Source: Parafrankia elaeagni
GTDB lineage: Bacteria > Actinomycetota > Actinomycetes > Frankiales > Frankiaceae
NCBI RefSeq assembly: GCF_000374165.1
Contig: NZ_KB893671.1
Span: 186,193 to 250,192 of the forward strand
Length of the DNA: 64,000 bases
Direction of reading: 5' to 3'
Shown in pieces: positions 56,040 to 64,000 of this stretch. A program made the position numbers and the translations under genes. The stretch's first letter is position 1. Every line of letters starts with the position of its first letter. The notes beneath the pieces were generated by a model. That model had not been told where the DNA came from. It did no database searches and saw only the letters and a list, made by a program, of their open reading frames with translations.

Positions 56040-57235
56040 TGGGCCGGCCCGCTGTCGAAGTACTCGGGGAAGCCGGTCCTGGGGTCGGTGCGCCAGCGGC
56101 CGGAGTGGGTCATCGGCGGCGGGGGGAAGTGCCCGCCGCGGTCCGTGGCGCTCTGCTGGCGGGGTGCGATCTGCGGGTGGGGCAGCGCCTCGAGGATGCG
56201 GCCGGCGATCTCCTCGGCGGTCAGCCCCTCGGCCAGCGCCTCGTAGGAGAGCACCAGGCGGTGCGGGAGGACGTCGAGACAGACCGCGGCCACGTCGTCG
56301 GGGACGACGTAGTCACGGCCGCGGAGCAGGGCGAGTGCCCGGGCGGCGGCGATGAGGCCGAGTGAGGCACGCGGCGAGGCGCCGTAGGCCAGGTGCCCGG
56401 CGAGGTCGGGCAGGTTCACCTCGGCGGGTGCGCGGGTGGCGAGCACGAGGCGCACGGCGTACTCGGTGATCGCGTGGTGCACGAACACGTCGTCGGCACG
56501 GTGCTGCAGCCGCAGGAGCGCCTCCGGGTCGAGGACGGGCTCGGCGGTCGGCGGCCGCACCCCCATCCGCCGGACGATCTCCAGCTCCTCGCCGGAGGTC
56601 GGGTAGGGAACCGTCACCTTCATCAGGAATCGGTCGCGCTGGGCCTCCGGCAGCGGATACACGCCTTCGGACTCGATCGGGTTCTGGGTGGCCAGGACGA
56701 GAAAGGGAAGCGGCAGTGGATGGGTTACCCCGCCGAGCGAGACCTGCCGTTCCGACATCACCTCGAGGAGTGCCGACTGCACCTTCGCGGGAGCCCGGTT
56801 GATCTCGTCCGCGAGAACGAAGTTGGCGAATATGGGGCCGAGCTCAATGTCGAACATCTCGCGGCTGCTGCGGAAGATCCGCGTCCCGATGATGTCGGAG
56901 GGAACCAGGTCGCTGGTGAACTGGATCCGCACGAAGGAGCCGCCGACCACCGTCGCGAGCGTCTGCACGGCCAGGGTCTTGGCCACCCCGGGCACGCCTT
57001 CCAACAGACAGTGCCCGCGGGCGATCAGGGCGACCAGCATGCGCTCGACCATGTGGTCCTGGCCGACGATGACCTTCTTGACCTCGAAGAGGGCCCGTTC
57101 CAGCAGCGCGGCGTCGTCGGCCACGGCGTTCGCGGGCGGATCGGGTCGGCGGGTGTCCGCCGAGCCCGTCGCGGCGGGCGCCCGCACCTCGACGCCGGAT
57201 GCCGCCACGCCGGGATCGGTCGTCCACTCGTTCAT
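56036..57235 (-). CDS. MoxR-family AAA+ ATPase
   Basis: A 399-residue AAA+ ATPase thought to act as a chaperone for assembly of metal-dependent complexes. Walker A is LEGVPGVAKTLAVQ (about residues 79-92), Walker B FVLADEINRAPAKVQS, sensor LATQNPIE and YPLPEAQRDRF. The last 40 residues form an extra hydrophilic tail. First gene of the moxR-DUF58-VWA group, with DUF58 overlapping by four bases. It is preceded by crtI after 137 bases. Confidence 0.93.
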   Translation of the reverse strand: MNEWTTDPGVAASGVEVRAPAATGSADTRRPDPPANAVADDAALLERALFEVKKVIVGQDHMVERMLVALIARGHCLLEGVPGVAKTLAVQTLATVVGGSFVRIQFTSDLVPSDIIGTRIFRSSREMFDIELGPIFANFVLADEINRAPAKVQSALLEVMSERQVSLGGVTHPLPLPFLVLATQNPIESEGVYPLPEAQRDRFLMKVTVPYPTSGEELEIVRRMGVRPPTAEPVLDPEALLRLQHRADDVFVHHAITEYAVRLVLATRAPAEVNLPDLAGHLAYGASPRASLGLIAAARALALLRGRDYVVPDDVAAVCLDVLPHRLVLSYEALAEGLTAEEIAGRILEALPHPQIAPRQQSATDRGGHFPPPPMTHSGRWRTDPRTGFPEYFDSGPAQ

Positions 57236-57372
57236 GGCGCCATCTTCCCAGACAGCAGACGGAATTGAGTGCCCAAGGACTCGGGATAGTGTGGTGGGAA
57301 GGCTCTTCTAAGGTGCCCTTCAGGAACTTCTCACTTAATGCCGGCGGGAAACGCGCCGGACACCTACCGGAA

Positions 57373-58893
57373 TCAGCTGATGTCGATCAGTGCCCGCGAC
57401 CGGTAGCCGCGGTCGCGGCCCAGCACCCGTTCCGCAGCCAGCCGGCCGGATATCAGCACCATGGGCACCCCCACGCCGGGGCGGGTGCCGCTCCCGGTGA
57501 AAACCACGTTCTCCAGGCCCGGCGCCAGGTTGCCCGGCCGGAACGGGCCGGTCTGGGTGAACGTGTGGGCGGCCGCGAACGGGGCGCCCGCGGCCATGCC
57601 GCGCTCGCGCCAGTCCGCCGGGCTGGTGACCTGCTCCACCTCGATCGCCGCGCCGAAGCCGGGATAGCCCGAGCGCTCCAGGGTGGCGACGACCTCGTCG
57701 CGGTAGCGCGGGCCGAGGACCGACCAGTCCAGCGGCGCCGTGAGGTTCGGGGTGGGGAACAGCACGTAGTAGCTGTGCGCCCCGGCCGGTGCGGCGGACG
57801 GCTCCGTCACCGAAGGAGTACTCACCAGGAAGGACGGGTCACTCATCAGCTCGCCGCGCCGGATGATCTCCTCGAAGGTGCGCCGCCACGCGCTGCCGAA
57901 GTGGATCGTGTGGTGGGTGGTCTCCGGGTGGGCCACCCGTGCCCCGGCGAGCAGCAGGAAACAGGACGGCGAGTACCGCAGCCGCCCGAGTCGCGCCGGT
58001 GCGGCCGACGGGGGAAGCAGCTCCCGGTAGGCCACCGGGAGGTCCGGGTTGAGGATCACGACGTCCGCCGCCACGCGGTCGCCGTCGGCGGTGTGGACGG
58101 CCACCGCGCGCCCGTTGCGGACCTCGACCCGGCTGACCTCGGTGCCGTAGCGGAAGGTCGCCCCGTGCCGGGTCGCGGCGGCCGCCATGGCCACCGCCAC
58201 CGCGTGCGGCCCGCCGTCGACGTGGTAGACGCCGGCGACCGAGTCCATGTAGGCGATCACGGCGTACAGGGCGAGGGCGTCGTGCGGGTCCAGGCCCGCG
58301 TACATCGACTGGAAGGAGAACAGCCGGCGGGTCCGCGGATCGCGCAGGTGGCGTCCGACCACGGTGTCCAGCCGCCGGAACCCGCCGAGCGCCGCCACCC
58401 GGGCGAGCGAGGGGCGCAGCAGCGCGAGTGGCGAGTCGACCTGGGCGTCGATGAAGTCCCGCAGCTGTGCGCGGAACATGCGGGTCGCGAAGCGGGTGAA
58501 CCGGCGGAAGCCCGCGGCCTCCGCCGGCCCGCACAGGTCGCGGATCTCCTGCTCGGTGTCCGCCGGGTCGGCGCGGACGTCCAGCACCGAGCCGTCGGCG
58601 AACCGCGCCCGGTACATCGGGTCGAGGCGGCGCAGGTCCAGCCACCGGTCGAGATCCTCGCCCACACAGTCGAAGGCGTCCGCGATCAGCTCCGGCATGG
58701 TGAGGACGGTGGGCCCGGTGTCGAAGCGGTAGCCGCCCAGCCGGAGCTCACCTGCCCGCCCACCCGGCGCGTCGCCCCGTTCGAGCACGGTCACCCGGCG
58801 GCCCGCGCCGGTCAGCCGCAGCGCGGCCGACAGCCCACCGAGCCCCGCCCCGACGATCACCACATGGTCCGTCGGTCCGGTCACCGTTCGCAT
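57373..58893 (-). CDS. crtI: Phytoene desaturase (CrtI family)
   Basis: A 506-residue FAD-dependent carotenoid desaturase, expected to dehydrogenate phytoene. The FAD-binding start is VVIVGAGLGGLSAALRL, followed by DTGPTVLTMPEL; the C-terminal FAD motif is VVFTGSGTRPGVGVPMVLISG. Length is standard. The start ATG at 58891-58893 has GGAAGGA upstream. It belongs to the same minus-strand run as moxR and crtB, so phytoene formation and desaturation are encoded together. Confidence 0.93.
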   Translation of the reverse strand: MRTVTGPTDHVVIVGAGLGGLSAALRLTGAGRRVTVLERGDAPGGRAGELRLGGYRFDTGPTVLTMPELIADAFDCVGEDLDRWLDLRRLDPMYRARFADGSVLDVRADPADTEQEIRDLCGPAEAAGFRRFTRFATRMFRAQLRDFIDAQVDSPLALLRPSLARVAALGGFRRLDTVVGRHLRDPRTRRLFSFQSMYAGLDPHDALALYAVIAYMDSVAGVYHVDGGPHAVAVAMAAAATRHGATFRYGTEVSRVEVRNGRAVAVHTADGDRVAADVVILNPDLPVAYRELLPPSAAPARLGRLRYSPSCFLLLAGARVAHPETTHHTIHFGSAWRRTFEEIIRRGELMSDPSFLVSTPSVTEPSAAPAGAHSYYVLFPTPNLTAPLDWSVLGPRYRDEVVATLERSGYPGFGAAIEVEQVTSPADWRERGMAAGAPFAAAHTFTQTGPFRPGNLAPGLENVVFTGSGTRPGVGVPMVLISGRLAAERVLGRDRGYRSRALIDIS

Positions 58894-59026
58894 GGACGTC
58901 CTTCCCGCCGCTCGGAGGTCACACCGGAGTGCTTCCCCGGCACGGTCCGCCGGCCGGGGGAAAGAGTAGCGTTCGACCGTCGGCGAACAGGCGGGCCCGC
59001 CGAGGGTTCCGGCGTCCGGAGGTGTC

Positions 59027-59713
59027 GTGTTCGATCTCGTTGTCGTCGTACTCGGCATCGTGCTGCTGGTGGTGGTTGCGAGCGCCTTCGTCCTGCTCCG
59101 CATGCCGCCGGAGCGGCTGGAGACCACGGTGGACGAGGTGCGGGCCGTCGAGGTGCGGCTCGCCGCCGGCCGGGTCGAGATCGGCGAGTACGACCGCCGG
59201 GACGCCCGGATCGAGCTCACCGCGAAGCGACGTCCGGGCCGGGCCCGGCCCACCCTGACCCGATCGGGTGAGGTGCTGCGCCTCGACGGCAAGGCCAGCG
59301 ACGCGGTGGCCAAGCTGAAGCTGCCGCGGGGGACGAAGGTCCGGGCCGAGGTCCGGACGGGGGAGATCACCCTCTGGGGCGCCGCCGGCGATCTGCTGCT
59401 GGTCACCGAGAGCGGCGGCATCACCGGGCGTGAGCTCACCGGCTCCCGGATCAGCGCCCGCAGCCAGTCCGGCGATGTCAACCTGCACTTCGACGGGCCA
59501 CCGGACAACCTCTCCGCGGTGAGCGACGACGGCATGGTGACCCTCGTCCTGCCCGAGGCCGACTACGGGATCGAGGTCGAGACCGGCAACCCGCAGCTGG
59601 CAGGCGTCGAGCTGCCGAGCGTGCCCGGATCCGGCCGCCGGGTGCTCGCGCGCAGCCTCGCCGGCAGGGTTCGGATCAGGGCCGCCTCGCCCCAGGGTCC
59701 CGTCCGGATCTGA
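59027..59713 (+). CDS. DUF4097-like anchored beta protein
   Basis: A 228-residue protein. One N-terminal membrane helix (about residues 3-25) is followed by a region with repeating short beta elements ([49 protein letters not shown]), typical of the DUF4097 beta-helix class. Its role is unknown. GTG at 59027 is preceded by GGAGG. Divergent from crtI. Confidence 0.78.
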   Translation: MFDLVVVVLGIVLLVVVASAFVLLRMPPERLETTVDEVRAVEVRLAAGRVEIGEYDRRDARIELTAKRRPGRARPTLTRSGEVLRLDGKASDAVAKLKLPRGTKVRAEVRTGEITLWGAAGDLLLVTESGGITGRELTGSRISARSQSGDVNLHFDGPPDNLSAVSDDGMVTLVLPEADYGIEVETGNPQLAGVELPSVPGSGRRVLARSLAGRVRIRAASPQGPVRI

Positions 59714-59951
59714 CGCCCGCCTCGCCGCCGGGCCCGGGCGGATCAGCGTCCCGTTTCCACCCGGGGCTCCGCGTCGGGTTCAGCGTCGGGCTCCGCCCGG
59801 ATCTGCCTGCCCTCACGGGAGTTCCGGGTGCGGCATGCCGCGGCGGGTGCCTCGAGCGGAGCTGCCGCGGGAGCCGTGCCCGGAGCCGGCGGGCCGTGTC
59901 CGGACATCAGCGCCGCCGGATTACTCTCTTCTGCATGAAGGGCTCCCTCTC

Positions 59952-60854
59952 ATGACGGCGGTCGGGAACATGGCGCGGGCGACGACCAGGACGGTGGCCG
60001 AGTGCCTGGCGTCGGGTCGTACGTCCTTCTCCTTCGAGTTCTTCCCACCGAAGACGGCGGAGGGTGAGCGGCAGCTGTGGACGGCGCTGCGTGAGATCGA
60101 GGCCCTGCACCCCACGTTCGTCTCCGTCACCTACGGCGCCGGCGGATCGACCCGGGACGGGACGATCCGGGTGACCGAGAGGATCGCCACCGAGACGACC
60201 CTCACTCCGATCGGGCACCTCACCGCGGTGAACCATTCGGTGGCCGAGCTGCGCCGGGTCATCGGGAGCTACGCGGGCGCCGGTGTGCGCAACGTGCTGG
60301 CGCTGCGCGGCGACCCCCCGGGCGACCCGCAGGCGGACTGGGTGCGCCATCCCGAGGGCCTCGCCTACGCCGAGGACCTGGTCCGGCTGGTCCGTTCCCT
60401 GGGCGACTTCTGCGTCGGGGTCGCGGCGTTCCCCGACAAACACCCCCGGTCGCCGGACCTGGACACCGACGCGCGTTACCTGGTGAGAAAGCTCGACGCC
60501 GGGGCCGATTTCGCGATCACCCAGTTCTTCTTCGGCGCCGACGACTATTTCCGACTGGTGGAGCGGGTTCGCCAGCTGGGGTGTGAGGTGCCGATCATTC
60601 CGGGTGTCATGCCGGTCACCAACGTCGCGCAGATCAAGCGGATGGCGCAGTTGTCCGGGGCGGATTTCCCGGCGGCGCTGGCGGCGCGGCTGCACGCGGT
60701 CGCTGACGATCCCGCCGCGGTGCGTGCCCTTGGCATCGAGGTCGCGACCGAGCTTTCCGAACGGCTGCTCGCCGGCGGCGCGCCCGGCCTCCACTTCATC
60801 ACGCTCAACCGGTCCAGCGCGACGCGCGAGATCTACCAGGCGATCCGCCCCTGA
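59952..60854 (+). CDS. metF: 5,10-methylenetetrahydrofolate reductase
   Basis: A 300-residue FAD enzyme making 5-methyl-tetrahydrofolate for methionine synthesis. [17 protein letters not shown] at the N-terminus, [15 protein letters not shown], and [11 protein letters not shown] match MetF, and [17 protein letters not shown] is conserved. The frame is open further upstream to 59835, but ATG 59952 fits the normal length. It is unlinked to its neighbours. Confidence 0.94.
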   Translation: MTAVGNMARATTRTVAECLASGRTSFSFEFFPPKTAEGERQLWTALREIEALHPTFVSVTYGAGGSTRDGTIRVTERIATETTLTPIGHLTAVNHSVAELRRVIGSYAGAGVRNVLALRGDPPGDPQADWVRHPEGLAYAEDLVRLVRSLGDFCVGVAAFPDKHPRSPDLDTDARYLVRKLDAGADFAITQFFFGADDYFRLVERVRQLGCEVPIIPGVMPVTNVAQIKRMAQLSGADFPAALAARLHAVADDPAAVRALGIEVATELSERLLAGGAPGLHFITLNRSSATREIYQAIRP

Positions 60855-61097
60855 CCCCCGGCACGTTCAATCCTCCGGCGCGTTCGTCTTTCCCCGCAGG
60901 CTCGCCCTTCCCGTGCCCACAGCCTGGTGACCGTGGTTCGCGCGGCCCCGGGCGGAACGGTCACGGCGGTACGGAACGCCGCGATCCGCCTGCCCCGGCG
61001 CCCCGCCGCGGGACCGGTTCGTACCCGGTTCGTACCCGGTCCCGCGCGGCCACCAGGCGTCAGGAGCCGATGTCTTTCCGTGCCTGTACGGGTCGGA

Positions 61098-61349
61098 TCA
61101 GTCCTGCTCCTCGTAAGCGTCAAAAACACAGAGTAGCCATTCGTCGCGGAACGTCTGTTCCCGCACGAGAGCGAATCCCGCGTGGTTCGCCGCATCGACC
61201 ACGGCGGTGACCAGACCGAGATCGAGGGTGTTGAAGACCGGGGTGATACGCACGGCAAGGATCACCTGGTCGCGGTGGGCGCTGAATACACGATCGGGGT
61301 CCAGATCCTCAATGGACTCGACGACACCGGTCGGCTGGTCGGATACCAC
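61098..61349 (-). CDS. Small conserved-looking hypothetical protein (83 residues)
   Basis: An 83-residue frame with normal third-base GC and a start GTG (61347-61349) preceded by TAAGG. It is acidic, without a membrane segment or cysteine pair. The central part reads QVILAVRITPVFNTLDLGL, followed by AVVDAANHAGFALVREQTF, and ends DAYEEQD. I do not recognise a family. Composition suggests a folded alpha/beta protein. It is divergent from the CDP-alcohol phosphotransferase gene, 25 bases apart. Confidence 0.65.
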   Translation of the reverse strand: MVSDQPTGVVESIEDLDPDRVFSAHRDQVILAVRITPVFNTLDLGLVTAVVDAANHAGFALVREQTFRDEWLLCVFDAYEEQD

Positions 61350-61374
61350 GACGGAACCTTACGGCGCGGGCACG

Positions 61375-62091
61375 ATGGACGGCGTGCGTACCCCAGTCCC
61401 CGATCGGGAGACCTACCTGGTCGAATGGGCCGCGTTGCACGGTGGTTACGATCCGCGAACCGGGCCGGCCATGATCCGTATCTGGTTGACGCTCACATAT
61501 TGCCTGGCCAGGCCGCTCGCGGCGGCCGGCGTGGCGCCGGGGGCGGTGACGGCGGCCGCGGCCGCCGCCGCGATGCCGGTGATACCCGCCGCATGGGTGG
61601 GGGGCCGTTGGGTGCTGGTCTGCCCGCTGGTCGTGATCCTCAGCGGGCTGCTGGACAACCTGGACGGTGCGGTGGCCATCCTGCGGCGCAGGGTGACCAG
61701 CTGGGGCTATGTGCTCGACTCGGCCACCGATCGGGTCTGCGACGCCGCCTACCTGGTCGCGCTGTGGCTGGTCGGCGCACCGGGCGGGCTGGCCACCGCG
61801 GCCGGCGCCGGGCTGATGATGCTGGAGTACGTCCGGGCGCGGGCGTCCGGGGCCGGTCACGGCGAGATCGGCACCGTGACGGTCGGGGAACGCCCCACCC
61901 GTGTCATCCTGGCGGCGCTGGCGCTGGCGGTGGCCGGGCTCGTGCCGGACCACGCGCCCACCGCGGCCACGGTGGGCGCCGCCGCCACCGCGGCGGTGTG
62001 CGCCGTCGGGCTCGTCCAGTACCTGCTGTCGGTGCGGGCGGCGCTGACCGCCTCAGGCCGGCCCGATCATCTCCGCGACGATCTTCGCTGA
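61375..62091 (+). CDS. CDP-alcohol phosphatidyltransferase family membrane protein
   Basis: A 238-residue membrane protein with the CDP-alcohol signature LDNLDGAVAILRRRVTSW, GYVLDSATD (about residues 87-115), in which the usual Arg after Ala is Ile. Five or six membrane segments follow. It is a paralogue of PgsA at 25694; the product alcohol (inositol phosphate, glycerol phosphate or another) is not evident. Start is ATG 61375 or GTG 61384. Its 3' end overlaps the converging crtI-type gene by 39 bases. Confidence 0.83.
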   Translation: MDGVRTPVPDRETYLVEWAALHGGYDPRTGPAMIRIWLTLTYCLARPLAAAGVAPGAVTAAAAAAAMPVIPAAWVGGRWVLVCPLVVILSGLLDNLDGAVAILRRRVTSWGYVLDSATDRVCDAAYLVALWLVGAPGGLATAAGAGLMMLEYVRARASGAGHGEIGTVTVGERPTRVILAALALAVAGLVPDHAPTAATVGAAATAAVCAVGLVQYLLSVRAALTASGRPDHLRDDLR

Positions 62092-63624
62092 CAGGGTGAC
62101 CAGCGGCAGCCCGCCACCCGGATGCGCCGATCCACCCACCAGGAACAGCCCGGGCACCGGGGAACGGTTGCGGGGCCGCAGGAACGCCGAGCGTGGCCCG
62201 TTGGACGACACGCCGTAGATCGCCCCGCCCGGGGCACCCGTCGCGCGGGCCAGGTCGGCGGGAGAGACGGCCCGGTACCAGCGCAGCCGCTCCCGGACAT
62301 CAAGCCCACGCTCCGCCAGCAGGTCGAGGATCCGGCGTGCGTAGGCGTCGACGAGCCCCGGACGGTCCCAGTCCAGGCCGCTTCCACTGCCGCCGTGGCC
62401 GTGGCCGTGGCCGTCGTCGCTGTCGCTGGTGCTGTCACCGCTCCGCGGGTGGGCGTGCGGGCTGGCGTTCACCAGCACGAACCAGGCCTCGTCGCCCGGT
62501 GGGGCGGTCACGGGGTCGTCCGGCGCCGCGACATAGACCGTCGGGTCCCGGGGCAGCCTGCCGCCGAACACCGCGTCGAACTCGGCGTCGTAGTCGGCGG
62601 GGAAGAGCACGGTGTGATGGGCCAGACCGGGCGTCCGCCCGCGGAGCGCCAGCAGCAGCACGAAACCGGACAGCGAGGGGGCGAGCCGCCGTAGCCGCCG
62701 CCGGCTGGCCGGATGATCGACGAGCGGGCGGGCGCCCCGCCGGCCGGGGCGCTCGGCCGGCGCCCCCTCGTAGAGTCTCGCCGCGTCGACCCCGGAGACG
62801 ACGATGTCGGCGGGCAACAGGACACCGTCGGCGAGGCGGACACCGTCAACTCGCCCGCCGGGCGTCCGGGTGATCTGGGCGACCGGGGTACCGGTGCGGA
62901 TCACCGCGCCACGCTCGGCGGCTCGCCCGGCGATCGCCCGCCCCAGCAGGCGCAGCCCGCCCTGGACGTACCAGCCGCCGAACCGGCGCTCGGCATGCGG
63001 CACCGTGACCAGGACCGCCGGGGCCCGCCGCGGGTCGGAGCCGGTGTAGGTCGCGTACCGGTCCAGCATCATCCGCAGCCGGGGGTCGGTCAGGTGTCGG
63101 CGGCCGAGGCCGCGCAGGGTGGCGCCGGGGGCGACAGCCGCCAGTGCCCCCGGGCGCCGCACCGCCAGACCGGCCAGTGCCGGCAGCGAGACCGGGTTGT
63201 GCAGGAACGGTTGTTCGGACGCCGCCCAGGCACGGCGCGCGCGGCCGTCGAGGCGGCGCCACTGCTCGCCGGTGCCGGCCCCGAGCCGCGCGTCCAGCTC
63301 CGCCAGGAAGGCGGCTTCGTCGGAGTGGGCATCCAGGGTGGTGCCGTCCGCGAAGCGGTAACGGGCGATCGGGTCCAGGCGGCGCAGCGTGACAGCGGCC
63401 GCGAGCGGACCGCCGGTCGCGGCGAACAGGTCCTCGAAGACCTCGGGCATGGTCAGCAGGGATGGCCCGGTGTCGAACCCGTAGCCGTCGCGTTCGTACC
63501 AGCCGAGCTTCCCGCCGGCACTGTCGGTGGCCTCGCAGACGGTGACCCGGTGCCCGGCGGCGGCGAGCCGGGCCGCGGCCGCGAGCCCGCCGACACCCGC
63601 TCCGACCACCACGACCGCCGCCAT
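62053..63624 (-). CDS. Second CrtI-type carotenoid desaturase/oxygenase
   Basis: A 523-residue FAD protein of the CrtI/CrtN/CrtO superfamily. VVVVGAGVGGLAAAARL starts the FAD domain, followed by FDTGPSLLTMPEVFE; the C-terminal motif is GLFLVGGSAHPGGGLPLV. An Asp/His/Gly/Ser-rich insertion (about residues 388-405, with DGHGHGHGGSGSG) is encoded by a GTGGCC repeat. It is distinct from CrtI at 57373 and might act later in the pathway. Substrate unknown. The glycosyltransferase gene upstream supports carotenoid modification. Confidence 0.88.
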   Translation of the reverse strand: MAAVVVVGAGVGGLAAAARLAAAGHRVTVCEATDSAGGKLGWYERDGYGFDTGPSLLTMPEVFEDLFAATGGPLAAAVTLRRLDPIARYRFADGTTLDAHSDEAAFLAELDARLGAGTGEQWRRLDGRARRAWAASEQPFLHNPVSLPALAGLAVRRPGALAAVAPGATLRGLGRRHLTDPRLRMMLDRYATYTGSDPRRAPAVLVTVPHAERRFGGWYVQGGLRLLGRAIAGRAAERGAVIRTGTPVAQITRTPGGRVDGVRLADGVLLPADIVVSGVDAARLYEGAPAERPGRRGARPLVDHPASRRRLRRLAPSLSGFVLLLALRGRTPGLAHHTVLFPADYDAEFDAVFGGRLPRDPTVYVAAPDDPVTAPPGDEAWFVLVNASPHAHPRSGDSTSDSDDGHGHGHGGSGSGLDWDRPGLVDAYARRILDLLAERGLDVRERLRWYRAVSPADLARATGAPGGAIYGVSSNGPRSAFLRPRNRSPVPGLFLVGGSAHPGGGLPLVTLSAKIVAEMIGPA

Positions 63625-64000
63625 GCTCCCGACCCTACGCACGGCTGTTCCGGCGGCTCTCCCGGTTCCGGCTGTCCCGCCGGTTCCGGTTGCGCTGCTG
63701 GTGCCGGTTGCGCTGCCGCGGGCCGCAGCGGACGTCCCTTCCACCGCGCGGTGCCCCGCCCGCGCCGCCACCACGACAGCACCGTCAGGTGGCCCAGCAG
63801 GCAGACGGACAACGGATGGGCCACCGCGTCGGGCCAGCAGCGCCCGCCGGTGCGGCGGGCGGCGATGGCCCGGCTCACCAGACCGGCCAGACAGCCGACC
63901 AGCCCGGCCCGCGAACCCCTCGCGGCGGCGACGGCAGGACCCACGAAGATCCATCCCAGCAGTGCCAGCTGCCCCGCGCTCGCCGCCGGGCTGCCGCCCG
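63453..64000 (-). CDS. C-terminal end of a family 2 glycosyltransferase (5' part beyond window)
   Basis: The minus-strand frame entering at the right edge encodes membrane-type residues ending in HLTVLSWWRRGRGTARWKGR, which is the usual end of actinobacterial carotenoid-cluster glycosyltransferases (the WKGR block). After it, 60 residues of Pro/Ala/Glu-rich sequence lead to a stop at 63453, overlapping the start of the second CrtI-type gene by 172 bases. The natural end may lie near residue WKGR, with the overlap being read-through tail. Catalytic domain not in window. Confidence 0.6.
   Translation of the reverse strand, partial: GGSPAASAGQLALLGWIFVGPAVAAARGSRAGLVGCLAGLVSRAIAARRTGGRCWPDAVAHPLSVCLLGHLTVLSWWRRGRGTARWKGRPLRPAAAQPAPAAQPEPAGQPEPGEPPEQPCVGSGAWRRSWWSERVSAGSRPRPGSPPPGTGSPSARPPTVPAGSSAGTNATATGSTPGHPC

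Overview
This is a high-GC actinobacterial chromosome segment. The gene order (HIT protein, pgsA, acyltransferase, pimA, then pdxS-pdxT-yebC-ruvCAB-yajC-secDF-apt-relA), the actinobacterial families DUF3145, DUF4193, DUF3097 and SsgA, mannosylated phosphatidylinositol synthesis, and many alanine/proline/glycine-rich in-frame repeats point to a sporulating, Frankia-like actinomycete. The genus is inferred from style and gene content; there is no rRNA to confirm it.

Layout: 1-7764 carries housekeeping and conserved genes (glgX cut by the left edge, an NfeD/stomatin pair, DUF3145, DUF4193, nicotinamidase, DUF3097, a cell-wall amidase). From 7802 to 18429 lies an accessory block: a broken regulator fragment, then two divergent transcription units around a LysR regulator. 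The left unit encodes an ornithine-cyclodeaminase-like reductase, a DapA-like aldolase and an FAH-family hydrolase. The right unit encodes a bicupin dioxygenase-like protein, an acyl-CoA ligase, a cytochrome P450, a phthalate-dioxygenase-type reductase and an aldehyde dehydrogenase. This looks like an acquired catabolic island ending next to a Gly-Cys-Val tRNA cluster (18724-18998).

From 19489 to 28682 are pabB, an SsgB-like sporulation gene, tRNA-Val(CAC), an Ap4A-type HIT protein, an EF-G2-like GTPase, and pgsA, the acyltransferase and pimA for phosphatidylinositol mannoside synthesis. From 28756 to 46954 the core block runs from a LemA-like protein and an LppU-like protein through pyridoxal phosphate synthase (pdxST), yebC, ruvCAB, yajC-secD-secF and apt, and into two consecutive full-length RelA/SpoT homologues followed by cutA. 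The first RelA/SpoT protein keeps a canonical synthetase. The second keeps a canonical hydrolase but its synthetase site is degenerate. This split of labour is the most striking signal in the window.

From 47036 to 64000 are an XRE/TPR regulator, a DEAD/DEAH helicase, a secreted cyclophilin, serS, a minus-strand run crtI-moxR-DUF58-VWA-crtB in which carotenoid genes bracket a MoxR chaperone module, a DUF4097-like gene, metF, a CDP-alcohol phosphotransferase, a second CrtI-type desaturase and the end of a family 2 glycosyltransferase. The carotenoid genes would supply a (possibly glycosylated) carotenoid. Several long A/P/G-rich insertions and 9-20 bp tandem repeats occur inside or between otherwise well-conserved genes.
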